Positions 1 through 7,350 of a DNA stretch of 9,123 bases are shown in pieces. The notes beneath the pieces are model-generated. The model worked only from the letters and a program-made list of their open reading frames with translations. It made no database searches and had not been told where the DNA came from. The translations under genes were made by a program, and so were the position numbers. Origin of the DNA: an uncultured Phaeodactylibacter sp. (lineage in GTDB: Bacteria > Bacteroidota > Bacteroidia > Chitinophagales > Saprospiraceae); NCBI GenBank assembly GCA_913062745.1, contig CAJXXJ010000107.1, positions 1 to 9,123 of the forward strand, written 5' to 3'. The first letter of the stretch is position 1, and each line of letters starts with the position of its first letter.

Positions 1-2157
1 TTCGCCGCGCGGTCGCTCCGTATCCTTTTCCCGGAAGGGCTGGCCGAAAGTGCCCGGAATATTAAAGCCAGCATGCAAAACATAAGCGTGGAACTGATAC
101 AAGCGGATACCTTTCAGAAAGAGCAGCTTGCTGCAGGAGCCGTGATGTTGCTCGGGAGCCCCCAATCGAACCCGGCTATCCGGCTGCTGCCCGAAGGCTT
201 TGCGCTGAACTGGACAGAGGGGCAAATACAACTCAACGGAAAAGCGCTGCAGGCTTCCTCTTCTGTCGCCTTCCTCTCCTTTCACCCCAACCCCTTTGCG
301 CCCCGGTTTCCAATTTACATTGCCACTGCCTACGATCAGGCCGAACTGAAACAAGCGCTGGACAGACGCTACGCGGAGAATACCTCTTTCTTCGGCTGGG
401 GAAGCTGGCAGTACGAACTCTTTGAAGGCCAACAGCGCATCCTGATGGGGCAGTATGACCCCCAAAGCTGGGTGCCACAGCCCGACCGGCAGTTTTTTCT
501 GAAAGATAACCAACAATTGAATTACCGGACGGCAGTGTACCACTTCAGCGCTCCACTTTCTATGGAAGGAGAGGAGCGGGCAGAGCAGCTGGCGGCAGCA
601 TGTTTGCAACAGGCGGAGCAGCTGCAGCAGTCGCTGGGCCTTAACATCTACCCTGCAGCGCCGATCCCCGTATCCGTCTACGCTTCCTGTGAAGCAAAGG
701 GGCTGCAGCTGAATGACACGCAGCCGGTACAGATTTTGTTTGAAGAATCCCGTCTCGCTCTGGTAAGCAGCCCTTACTTTGGCACTGCTCAGCTTGGCCC
801 GCAAAATCAGCTGTTATTGCGCAAAGCACTGGGCAAGCCGGCGACTTTAGCACTGGAGGAAGGCCTCGCCATAGCTCAGAACCCCGAATGGCAGTTCAAA
901 GGTTTTCGCCACTGGGCAGCTTTGTTACAGCAAGGCGGCAACTTACCGCCTCTCGCCGAGCTGCTGAATAGCAATGACCGGCCCGAGGTTTCCGGGTATG
1001 TGCGGGGAGCAGCTGCAGCCAGCCTGGCTGATTTTTTGCTGAACCATTACGGCACAGAACGTTTTTTAGCCGCCTATCCAACCTGGCCATCCGGCAGCGG
1101 CCTCTCTGCAGACGAATGGGAAAAACGCTGGAAAGAGCACATCAACCAATACCCCAAAGCCCGGCCGCAGGCGCGTACCCAACCGTTGCCTTATCTGAAA
1201 GGGTTCAACTTCGCCCATGAGGGCTACTCTGTTTTTAATGGATACGGATCCCGTTTTGCGGAAGCAGCCATCAGAGAACAGGGTCGCCTGGGCGCTAATG
1301 CGCTTGCACTTGTCCCCTACTCTTACCTGCGGTCTCCTCACCGACCTGCTCCGCTCCCACTGATGCGGCGGGCGGGCACAGAGACGGACGAGAGCATCAT
1401 ACGCGATGCACAACTGAGCCGGCAGCTGGGAATGGCCGTAGTGCTTAAGCCACAGGTATGGCTGGGGGGTGGCCACTGGCCCGGAGACGTAGAGATGACA
1501 AGTGAATCAGACTGGCAGGCATTTTTCAGCCATTATTACCGGTGGATGCGGCACTATGCGCTGATTGCGGAAATTTATCAGCTGGATGTGCTGTGCGTGG
1601 GCGTGGAGTTTGCGAAAGCGACCCAACAGCAGTCAGAGCAGTGGGTACGGCTGATCGAGCAGTTACGCAGTATTTACGGAGGCCCGGTCACTTACGCAGC
1701 AAACTGGGGGGAGGAGTTTGAAAATATTGATTTCTGGCAGTCGCTCGATCTCATTGGGCTGGACTGTTACTATCCGCTTAGCCAGGAGGATCGCCCGGAG
1801 CCGGAGCAGCTACAACTGGCTTTCGCCAAAAAAATGGATATGGCCCTGAAGTTGAGCCGGAAATGGAAGCGCCCTCTTTTGTTTACCGAAATTGGCTTCA
1901 GCAGCAACCCGGCCCCCTGGAAGAGCCCGCACGAGGATGGGCGGGGGCAGGGCTACGACGGGCAGGCACAGGAAATGGCATACGCTGCCGCCATGCAGGT
2001 TTTTATAGAAAAAGGAGCATCCTGCCAGGGCATGCTGTGGTGGAAATACCCTTCTGACCTGAGCGAAGGCGGCACCGGCCACAGTGGGTTTACCCCAAAT
2101 GATAAACCCACTGAAGCGGCGCTGCCCGGCTGGTTTCGACAACTGCCCGGGCGTTAG
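1..2157 (+). CDS. Multidomain protein with degenerate peptidase-MA-like region and C-terminal GH113-like TIM barrel (5' partial)
   Basis: The frame is open from base 1, with 24 codons before the first ATG at 73. The gene therefore most likely starts outside the window, and 73 need not be the true start. Residues below are counted from that ATG. Residues 20-100 contain patterns such as VMLLGSPQSNP and HPNPFAPRFP, seen in accessory domains of bacterial esterases and peptidases. Residues about 240-335 resemble the C-terminal half of a gluzincin (peptidase MA-like) domain (LEEGLAIA, then SLADFLLNHYGTERFLAAY), but the expected HExxH is absent. Residues about 376-665 look like a clan GH-A barrel of the GH113/GTA-TIM type: KGFNFAHEGY at the first strand, VGVEFAKAT with candidate acid/base E512, FTEIGFSS with candidate nucleophile E606, and LWWKYP near the end. 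GH113 members are beta-mannanases, but the substrate here is unknown. It is probably exported, though any signal peptide lies outside the window. The stop is 3 bp from the convergent neighbour's stop. Confidence 0.7.
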   Translation, partial: FAARSLRILFPEGLAESARNIKASMQNISVELIQADTFQKEQLAAGAVMLLGSPQSNPAIRLLPEGFALNWTEGQIQLNGKALQASSSVAFLSFHPNPFAPRFPIYIATAYDQAELKQALDRRYAENTSFFGWGSWQYELFEGQQRILMGQYDPQSWVPQPDRQFFLKDNQQLNYRTAVYHFSAPLSMEGEERAEQLAAACLQQAEQLQQSLGLNIYPAAPIPVSVYASCEAKGLQLNDTQPVQILFEESRLALVSSPYFGTAQLGPQNQLLLRKALGKPATLALEEGLAIAQNPEWQFKGFRHWAALLQQGGNLPPLAELLNSNDRPEVSGYVRGAAAASLADFLLNHYGTERFLAAYPTWPSGSGLSADEWEKRWKEHINQYPKARPQARTQPLPYLKGFNFAHEGYSVFNGYGSRFAEAAIREQGRLGANALALVPYSYLRSPHRPAPLPLMRRAGTETDESIIRDAQLSRQLGMAVVLKPQVWLGGGHWPGDVEMTSESDWQAFFSHYYRWMRHYALIAEIYQLDVLCVGVEFAKATQQQSEQWVRLIEQLRSIYGGPVTYAANWGEEFENIDFWQSLDLIGLDCYYPLSQEDRPEPEQLQLAFAKKMDMALKLSRKWKRPLLFTEIGFSSNPAPWKSPHEDGRGQGYDGQAQEMAYAAAMQVFIEKGASCQGMLWWKYPSDLSEGGTGHSGFTPNDKPTEAALPGWFRQLPGR

Positions 2158-2160
2158 TGC

Positions 2161-2643
2161 TTATTGCTCTACCTCAATGATGAGCTGCCACAAATAGTCT
2201 ACAATGCGCCGGTAGGCAGGAGGTGCGCCGGCATAATCGGGGTTGCCTGCGAACACCAGCCGGTTTTCTCCCTGATCGGTACGGATGTGCAAAGAATGCT
2301 CCCCGCCCATACGGCTGCCGGAGGTAACCCGGGCCTGATAAAAGTTGCTGCTGGCAATCCGCTCTTTCAAAATGGTAAGCTGACGCCCGTCGAGCGGGAC
2401 AGACTCCGCTACAGACTGGCTGGAAACGGCGGTGGCGTAGCCCTCCTCGTGGTGATAATTTTTGGACTGATGAGTCAGGTAGCCATCCTCGATGATGATT
2501 TCATCCCCGGGGCTTTCAAACCGCAGATAAATATCTGTGCCGGGCTTGGAGGCTGGCCGGGGAAGCTCCTGATAAGGAATGACTTGTGCAGAGGAGGCGA
2601 AGAATAGAAAGGTCAGAAATACAATCAGGCTGAATTCTTTCAT
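2161..2643 (-). CDS. Small exported hypothetical protein
   Basis: This is a 160-residue protein that I do not recognise. The N-terminus is a clear signal peptide: MKEF, a hydrophobic run of about 11 residues, then ASSAQ, with likely signal peptidase I cleavage near residue 18-20. There is no lipobox cysteine. The mature part is about 140 residues, mostly polar, with alternating segments that suggest a beta-rich fold, for example DIYLRFES, GDEIIIEDGYLTH and HSLHIRTDQGENRLVFAG. It ends in a helix-like IVDYLWQLIIEVEQ. No catalytic or metal-binding motif is visible. The start is the ATG at 2641-2643. No Shine-Dalgarno sequence precedes it, which is usual for Bacteroidota. The gene ends tail-to-tail with the glycosidase-like gene and lies 156 bp downstream of the lipoprotein gene. 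I found no consensus promoter in that gap, so it may be read through from mnmG. A secreted or periplasmic role is inferred only from the signal peptide. Confidence 0.7.
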   Translation of the reverse strand: MKEFSLIVFLTFLFFASSAQVIPYQELPRPASKPGTDIYLRFESPGDEIIIEDGYLTHQSKNYHHEEGYATAVSSQSVAESVPLDGRQLTILKERIASSNFYQARVTSGSRMGGEHSLHIRTDQGENRLVFAGNPDYAGAPPAYRRIVDYLWQLIIEVEQ

Positions 2644-2776
2644 GAAGAAGCGTTATGTTTTGAAATTGGGTGCTCAACACCGGTGCCCCGTTCCGGCTCT
2701 TAAACGCCTGCTTTGGGGCCCGATGTTTGATAACAAGGCATTAACGCTTCCTGCTGCCTGCAGTATTGTATCTCAG

Positions 2777-2801
2777 AAAAACAAATTCAAGCAAATTGCT
2801 T
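2777..2801 (-). terminator. Weak candidate terminator after the lipoprotein gene
   Basis: On the minus strand, AAGCA-ATT-TGCTT (2789-2801) forms a short 5-bp hairpin overlapping the TAA stop of the lipoprotein gene. It is followed by a T-rich stretch, ATTTGTTTTT, at 2777-2786. The stem is short and AT-rich, so termination would be inefficient at best. The position right after a stop codon is what supports it. Confidence 0.25.
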
Positions 2802-3216
2802 ACAAACGCACGTACAGGCGGGCTCCTCCTTCCCCGGTATCTTCCGGCCGGACGCTTTCATCGTCTCCGGCGCGGAAATTAAGACGGACCGCTTCTCCCC
2901 TGTCGTCCTCCACAAATTCCGCCACACCGTACAGGGTTTTCCCTTTCATAGGGCCATTTTCGAAATTGTAGAAGTCCAGTGCTATCGGAGTTTGAGTGTC
3001 ATCGATGCGGTACTCCATAAAGAAGGTGTCAGTTTTTTCTCCTACGGGATAAATCCACATAGCACTGCCACCTTCCCTGAAGACATAGGTATGCTCCCTC
3101 TTGTTTTTCCACTCACCGTACAGCCGGGCTTCAACGGTATCAGGCCCGCAGGCCGTAAGGGTGATGCCCAGCAGCGTAATAGCAATCAGGAGGTTCAATA
3201 CTTTGGTCAGCTTCAT
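2800..3216 (-). CDS. Small lipoprotein, lipocalin-like
   Basis: A 138-residue lipoprotein. The open frame extends upstream to 3282, inside mnmG, but the ATG at 3214-3216 is chosen because it gives an exact lipoprotein signal: MKLTK, a hydrophobic core, then the lipobox L-T-A-C with the lipidated Cys at residue 23. The mature protein begins with an ARLYGEW segment followed by strands such as HTYVFREGGSAMWIYPV and TFFMEYRID. This is the layout of small Bacteroidota lipocalin-like 'W-x-hydrophobic strand' lipoproteins that compute a response to ligand or folding state unknown. The family assignment is tentative and rests on pattern only. Aspartate is absent at position +2 (the residue after Cys is Gly), so outer-membrane sorting cannot be judged from E. 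coli rules. It starts 13 bp after the mnmG stop, so it is very probably co-transcribed with mnmG. No functional tie to tRNA modification is evident. Confidence 0.75.
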   Translation of the reverse strand: MKLTKVLNLLIAITLLGITLTACGPDTVEARLYGEWKNKREHTYVFREGGSAMWIYPVGEKTDTFFMEYRIDDTQTPIALDFYNFENGPMKGKTLYGVAEFVEDDRGEAVRLNFRAGDDESVRPEDTGEGGARLYVRL

Positions 3217-3229
3217 AAGCAAGTTTCGA

Positions 3230-5095
3230 TTATCGGCCCATATGCACCAGCAGTACCGAGATATCGGCGGGGGACACTCCACTGATGCGGCTGGCCTGCC
3301 CTACTGTTCGGGGCCGCAATTTAGACAACTTTTCCCGCGCTTCCGAAGACAAGGACTTTAATTCCTCATAGTTCAGGCTGTCGTGCAGCGTCACTTGCTC
3401 AAGGCGGGTCATCTTATCCACCCGTTCACGCTCGCGTTCTATGTAGCCCTCGTACTTCATATTGACTTCTGCCAGCTCGACGAACTCCGGCTCGTAGCCG
3501 TGCAAAAACTCCTGCAGGGCTGGCACCACTTCCCGCAGCCCTTCTACAGATACATGCGGCCGCAGCAGTACACTGTGCAGCTTTACTTTTTGCTTCAGCG
3601 GCTGTGAACCGATACTTTCCAGGTAGCGGTTGATTTGTCCGGGCTCCACGCTGAGATCGCGCACAAATTTGCTGATTGCCTCTGCGGCCTCCTCTTTGGC
3701 TTTTACCCGGTGCATGCGCTGTTCTGCGCCTTCCAGCCCCAGCTTTTGCGCAAGCGGAGTCAGGCGGAGGTCTGCATTGTCCTGCCGCAGCAGGATGCGG
3801 TACTCCGCCCGCGAGGTAAACATGCGGTAAGGCTCTTTGGTACCTTTATTCACCAGGTCATCAATGAGTACGCCGATGTAGCCTTCCGAGCGCTTGATGA
3901 TGAACGGCTCTTCGTCCCGGGTATTCCGGACCGCGTTGATGCCGGCGATCAGGCCCTGGCAGCCGGCCTCTTCGTAGCCGGTCGTCCCATTGATCTGGCC
4001 GGCAAAAAACAGGTTCTTCACCAGGCGGGTCTCCAGGGTAGGCCGTAGTTGTGTGGGCTGGAAGAAATCATACTCAATGGCGTAGCCCGGCCGGAACATC
4101 TTGGCATTTTCGAAACCACGGATTTTGCGCAGTGCCTTGTACTGCACATCCTCCGGCAGAGAGGAGGAGAAGCCATTGACGTATACCTCACAGGTGCTCC
4201 AGCCTTCCGGCTCTACAAACAGCTGATGCCGGTCGCGCTCTGCGAAGCGGTCGATTTTATCTTCGATAGAAGGGCAGTACCGTGGCCCCAGCCCCTGTAT
4301 ACGCCCGTTGAACATAGGCGAGCGGTCAAAGCCTTCCTTCAGGGTATCGTGCACCTCCTGACTGGTATAGGCAATATGGCAGGGCAACTGCCTTTTAGCC
4401 ACCGGCGTATCGGTGTAGGAGAACTTGCCCGGCTCTTCGTCGCCCGGCTGTGTTTCCAGCGCCTCCCAGTCGATTGTGCGGCCGTCGAGGCGGGGTGGCG
4501 TACCGGTTTTCATGCGCCCGGCTTCAAAACCCAGCTCCTGCAGCTGCTCCGTGATGCCTTTAGCGGCACGCTCGCCGGCCCGGCCTCCGCCAAACTGCTT
4601 TTCCCCGATGTGAATGATGCCGTTCAGGAAAGTGCCGTTGGTGAGAATTACGGACTTAGCGGGAATTTCCAGCCCGAGCCCGGTACGTACGCCTACTGCA
4701 CGCCCGTCCTTCACCACTATGCCCGTCACCATTTCCTGCCAGAAGTCGATACGCTCGTTGGCCTCCAGCATTTCCCGCCACTTTGCAGCAAAGAGCATGC
4801 GGTCGCTCTGCGCGCGCGGGCTCCACATCGCCGGCCCTTTGGAGCGGTTGAGCATGCGGAACTGCACCATCGTATGGTCGGTAACGATACCGGAGTACCC
4901 GCACAGGGCGTCAATTTCCCGCACGATCTGCCCTTTGGCAACCCCGCCCATAGCCGGGTTGCAGGACATCTGCGCGATGGTGTTCATATTCATGGTCGCA
5001 AGCATGACGCGCGCGCCCAAATTAGCGGCAGCTACTGCTGCTTCGCAACCGGAATGGCCCGCCCCTACTACTATGACATCATATTCTGGAAACAT
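3230..5095 (-). CDS. mnmG: tRNA uridine-5-carboxymethylaminomethyl(34) synthesis enzyme MnmG (GidA)
   Basis: A complete 621-residue MnmG; E. coli MnmG is about 629. MnmG is the FAD-dependent subunit that works with the GTPase MnmE in the cytoplasm to install cmnm5/nm5 at wobble U34 of tRNAs reading two-codon sets, using methylene-tetrahydrofolate and glycine or ammonium. Visible motifs in order are: the FAD dinucleotide fold GAGHSGCEAA at 11-20; MSCNPAMGG with the conserved Cys45; the GidA signature GPRYCPSIEDK at 270-280 with Cys274; the second signature AGQINGTTGYEEA at 365-377; and the C-terminal helical region ending RISGVSPADISVLLVHMGR, which contacts MnmE and tRNA in known structures. 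The ATG at 5093-5095 places the Rossmann motif at the normal distance from the N-terminus. No Shine-Dalgarno is seen. All key residues are present and the gene looks intact. mnmE is not in this window, which is common. Confidence 0.97.
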   Translation of the reverse strand: MFPEYDVIVVGAGHSGCEAAVAAANLGARVMLATMNMNTIAQMSCNPAMGGVAKGQIVREIDALCGYSGIVTDHTMVQFRMLNRSKGPAMWSPRAQSDRMLFAAKWREMLEANERIDFWQEMVTGIVVKDGRAVGVRTGLGLEIPAKSVILTNGTFLNGIIHIGEKQFGGGRAGERAAKGITEQLQELGFEAGRMKTGTPPRLDGRTIDWEALETQPGDEEPGKFSYTDTPVAKRQLPCHIAYTSQEVHDTLKEGFDRSPMFNGRIQGLGPRYCPSIEDKIDRFAERDRHQLFVEPEGWSTCEVYVNGFSSSLPEDVQYKALRKIRGFENAKMFRPGYAIEYDFFQPTQLRPTLETRLVKNLFFAGQINGTTGYEEAGCQGLIAGINAVRNTRDEEPFIIKRSEGYIGVLIDDLVNKGTKEPYRMFTSRAEYRILLRQDNADLRLTPLAQKLGLEGAEQRMHRVKAKEEAAEAISKFVRDLSVEPGQINRYLESIGSQPLKQKVKLHSVLLRPHVSVEGLREVVPALQEFLHGYEPEFVELAEVNMKYEGYIERERERVDKMTRLEQVTLHDSLNYEELKSLSSEAREKLSKLRPRTVGQASRISGVSPADISVLLVHMGR

Positions 5096-5124
5096 ATTAC
5101 TATCTGTCTTCTGAATTCGGATCG

Positions 5125-5154
5125 CAAAAATAACTTATCTGGCTGGAAATCAAC
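5125..5154 (-). promoter_or_regulatory. Candidate Bacteroidota-type promoter for mnmG
   Basis: The minus strand has GTTG at 5151-5154, an 18-nt spacer, then TATTTTTG at 5125-5132. This fits the known Flavobacterium/Bacteroidota consensus of TTG, 17-23 nt, TAnnTTTG. Transcription would start around 5118-5120, giving a leader of about 25 nt before the mnmG ATG. It lies in the 103-bp gap after the radical SAM gene, so mnmG and the downstream lipoprotein can be expressed separately from rlmN. Prediction from consensus only. Confidence 0.5.
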
Positions 5155-5198
5155 ACTACAGCCGGGAATTTCGTTCACTTTGCGCTGGCGTACACTGC

Positions 5199-6218
5199 TC
5201 AGGCCCACACTTTGCATCCTTCTGTGCAGTTGGTACAGATATCAATCTGATCCCGCCCCTGCAGTAGCTGCCGGCGGAAGGACTGATAAGCCGGGCCCTG
5301 CCATAGCTCCCGGAAGGGCTGCTCCTTGAGGTCGCCCAGGCGGTGCAGCGCATCTTTGTCGAAGCAGCAGGGCACCACAAGCCCATCCCAGGTGATCACG
5401 CAGGCGTGCCAGAGCTTCCAGCAGTGGTTGAGCAGCTTGTTTTTTACGCGGTAGGTGCCATCCTCCTGCCGGGCGTATCGGGCGTACTTCTCGTTGAGGG
5501 GAATGAGCGGGTTGCCGTGCTCATAATCGTACACCTGTGCTGTTTTGAGTTTTACCTCATCTACCCCGATCTCTTCTGCCAGCCGGTGGATTTCCGGTAT
5601 CTGGTGTTCATTAGGCCGAACGACCAGGAACTGAAAGATGATGTGGGGCCGGGTACTGTTGAGTTCCCGCCTGGCTTCCACTACATTGCGCGCGCCCTGC
5701 AATACGACCTCCAGCTTGCCTTCCTTGCGGTAATTCTCGTAAGTCTCCTGCGAAGTCCCGTCCACTGAGATAATCAGCCGGTCCAGGCCGCTCTCCACAG
5801 TGCGCCGGGCGTTTTCCCGGTTGAGGAAATGCCCGTTGGTGGACGTAATGGTATAAATGCCCTGCTGCGAAGCGTGGCGGACCATATCCAGGAACTTAGG
5901 GTTGATATACGGCTCGCCCTGAAAGTAAAAGATGAGATAGATCAGCTCCCGCTTGAGTTCAGCGATGGTTTTGCGGAAAAAATCCTCTTTGAGGTTACCG
6001 GTAGGCCGGGTGAAGGCCCGCAGGCCGCTCGGGCATTCCGGGCAGCGCAGGTTGCAGGCGGTAGTCGGCTCTATAGAGATGGTAATGGGCAGCCCCCACT
6101 GTACCGGCCGGCGCAGCAGCCGGGTCAGGTAATAGGAGGATAAGACTTTGGCAGCATTCCACAAGCGGGGGAGGGTAAGCTTGGAAAGAAAGTTGCGAAT
6201 ATCGGAAAGGCTGCTCAT
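5199..6218 (-). CDS. Radical SAM/SPASM domain protein of unknown substrate
   Basis: A complete 339-residue protein. The radical SAM cluster motif CNLRCPEC gives Cys55, Cys59 and Cys62, which bind the [4Fe-4S] cluster that cleaves S-adenosylmethionine. FQGEP at 99-103 is the GGEP-like SAM-binding motif, followed by ITSTNGH and LIISVDGTSQETY, typical of the barrel. The C-terminus carries a SPASM-type domain for auxiliary clusters, with Cys266, 273, 284, 285, 328, 331 and 335. SPASM proteins modify peptides, proteins or other substrates such as sugars. No small Cys- or Gly-rich precursor peptide is visible in either flanking gap (73 bp upstream, 103 bp downstream), so the substrate cannot be inferred. 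The stop of rlmN lies 73 bp upstream on the same strand, so read-through is possible. The ATG at 6216-6218 is the first start in frame and is followed by an amphipathic N-terminal stretch before the barrel. Confidence 0.88.
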   Translation of the reverse strand: MSSLSDIRNFLSKLTLPRLWNAAKVLSSYYLTRLLRRPVQWGLPITISIEPTTACNLRCPECPSGLRAFTRPTGNLKEDFFRKTIAELKRELIYLIFYFQGEPYINPKFLDMVRHASQQGIYTITSTNGHFLNRENARRTVESGLDRLIISVDGTSQETYENYRKEGKLEVVLQGARNVVEARRELNSTRPHIIFQFLVVRPNEHQIPEIHRLAEEIGVDEVKLKTAQVYDYEHGNPLIPLNEKYARYARQEDGTYRVKNKLLNHCWKLWHACVITWDGLVVPCCFDKDALHRLGDLKEQPFRELWQGPAYQSFRRQLLQGRDQIDICTNCTEGCKVWA

Positions 6219-6291
6219 GCAAAACTATGCTTGATTTTTAGAATACTTAAATGAGCTTAGCGTTGTCCACGGAGTTTTTTGAAAAACTTTT

Positions 6292-7341
6292 TCACTTATT
6301 CGCCAACTGCCCGCAGGCCGCATCGATATCCTTGCCCCGGCTGCGGCGCACGGTCACCATGATGTCACGCTCGCGCAGGTAACGGGCAAAGTCGTCAATG
6401 CGGTGCTCAGCGGACTTGCGGAAAGGAGCTCCGTCAATCGGGTTGTACTCAATGATGTTGACCCTTACGGGAAAATCAGTGCAAAGCTTTGCCAGGTTGG
6501 CAGCGTCTTCGAGGCTGTCGTTGAAATCCTGGAAAGTGATGTACTCATAGCTGATGCGGTTGCGGGTCTGCCGATAGTAGTAGCGCAGGGCATCCATGAG
6601 CACCTCCAGGTTATTCTGCTCATTAATGGGCATAATCTCGTTGCGCTTTTCATCATCCGCAGCGTGCAGGGACAGGGCCAGGTTGACCTTCACGGCATCA
6701 TCCGCCAGGCGCTTCATCATTTTGGCGATGCCCGCTGTACTGACAGTGATGCGGCGGGGCGACATATTGAGCCCGTCTTCAGCCGTAATGCGGTCGATGC
6801 TCTCCAGCACATTTTTATAGGCCAGCAGCGGCTCGCCCATACCCATGTACACAATATTGGTAAGCGGGTGGCCGAAAGCTTCCTCACACTGCTGATTGAC
6901 CATCACCACCTGGTCAAAAATTTCGGCAGCGTCCAGGTTGCGCTCCCGCTTCATACGGCCCGTAGCACAGAATTTACAGCTCAGGCTGCAGCCCACCTGT
7001 GAAGAAACGCACACCGTGAAGCGCTTGTCATCGGGTACCGGAATAAGCACCGACTCGATCAGGTAACCATCGTGCAGGCGGAACCGGGACTTGATCGTGC
7101 CATCGAGGCTGTGCTGCACGGCATCTTCGGTAATCGCATTGATCACAAAGCGTTCCTGCAGGCGCTCGCGCAGCTCCTTCGACAGGTTCGTCATCTCCTC
7201 AAACGAGCGGGCGCCTTTTTGCCAAAGCCATTCGTGTATCTGCCGGGCACGAAATTTCTTTTCGCCCATTTCCTCGATCAGCTGCTTCAGCTCCGGCATA
7301 CGCAGCTGACGTATGTCTTTTCGGTCGGTGGTAGTCATCAT
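6292..7341 (-). CDS. rlmN: 23S rRNA (adenine2503-C2)/tRNA (adenine37-C2) methyltransferase RlmN
   Basis: RlmN is a radical SAM methyltransferase that places a C2-methyl on A2503 of 23S rRNA and on A37 of some tRNAs, aiding decoding accuracy. The frame opens at a TTG (7347), but the ATG at 7339-7341 (or the next one at 7336-7338) is the more likely start, giving about 349 residues, the usual length. Numbered from the TTG, the motifs are: the N-terminal helical substrate domain, with KFRARQIHEWLW at 31-42; the cluster motif CSLSCKFC at 120-127; the conserved Cys113 in VCVSSQVGC; MGMGEP at 168-173; STAGI at 203-207; LALSLHA at 223-229; and Cys345 in DAACGQLA, matching the Cys that carries the transient methyl group in E. 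coli (Cys355). Nothing essential is missing. It starts 9 bp after the stop of the aminopeptidase gene, so the two form an operon. Confidence 0.96.
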   Translation of the reverse strand: MMTTTDRKDIRQLRMPELKQLIEEMGEKKFRARQIHEWLWQKGARSFEEMTNLSKELRERLQERFVINAITEDAVQHSLDGTIKSRFRLHDGYLIESVLIPVPDDKRFTVCVSSQVGCSLSCKFCATGRMKRERNLDAAEIFDQVVMVNQQCEEAFGHPLTNIVYMGMGEPLLAYKNVLESIDRITAEDGLNMSPRRITVSTAGIAKMMKRLADDAVKVNLALSLHAADDEKRNEIMPINEQNNLEVLMDALRYYYRQTRNRISYEYITFQDFNDSLEDAANLAKLCTDFPVRVNIIEYNPIDGAPFRKSAEHRIDDFARYLRERDIMVTVRRSRGKDIDAACGQLANK

Positions 7342-7350
7342 AGTCAAAAC

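Noticed and set aside
4049..5329. A 426-codon open frame on the + strand
   Set aside because: It lies antisense to mnmG across its most conserved part. Its composition (rich in Arg, Leu, Ala, His) is what the reverse of a GC-rich gene yields, and it matches no family I recognise. mnmG explains the sequence.
6220..6227. TAGTTTTG on the minus strand as a -7 box for the radical SAM gene
   Set aside because: It matches TAnnTTTG but ends 1 nt before the ATG, so transcription would start inside the coding region. No TTG lies 17-23 nt upstream.
6270..6295. AGTTTTTTGAAAAACT hairpin followed by TTTTT as a terminator
   Set aside because: The T-run is on the + strand, where no gene ends. On the minus strand (rlmN side) no T-tract follows, and the stem is almost all A-T pairs.
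7342..7347. TTG at 7347 as the rlmN start
   Set aside because: Two ATG codons follow within 6-9 bp and leave RlmN at normal length, so the TTG is unlikely to be used.
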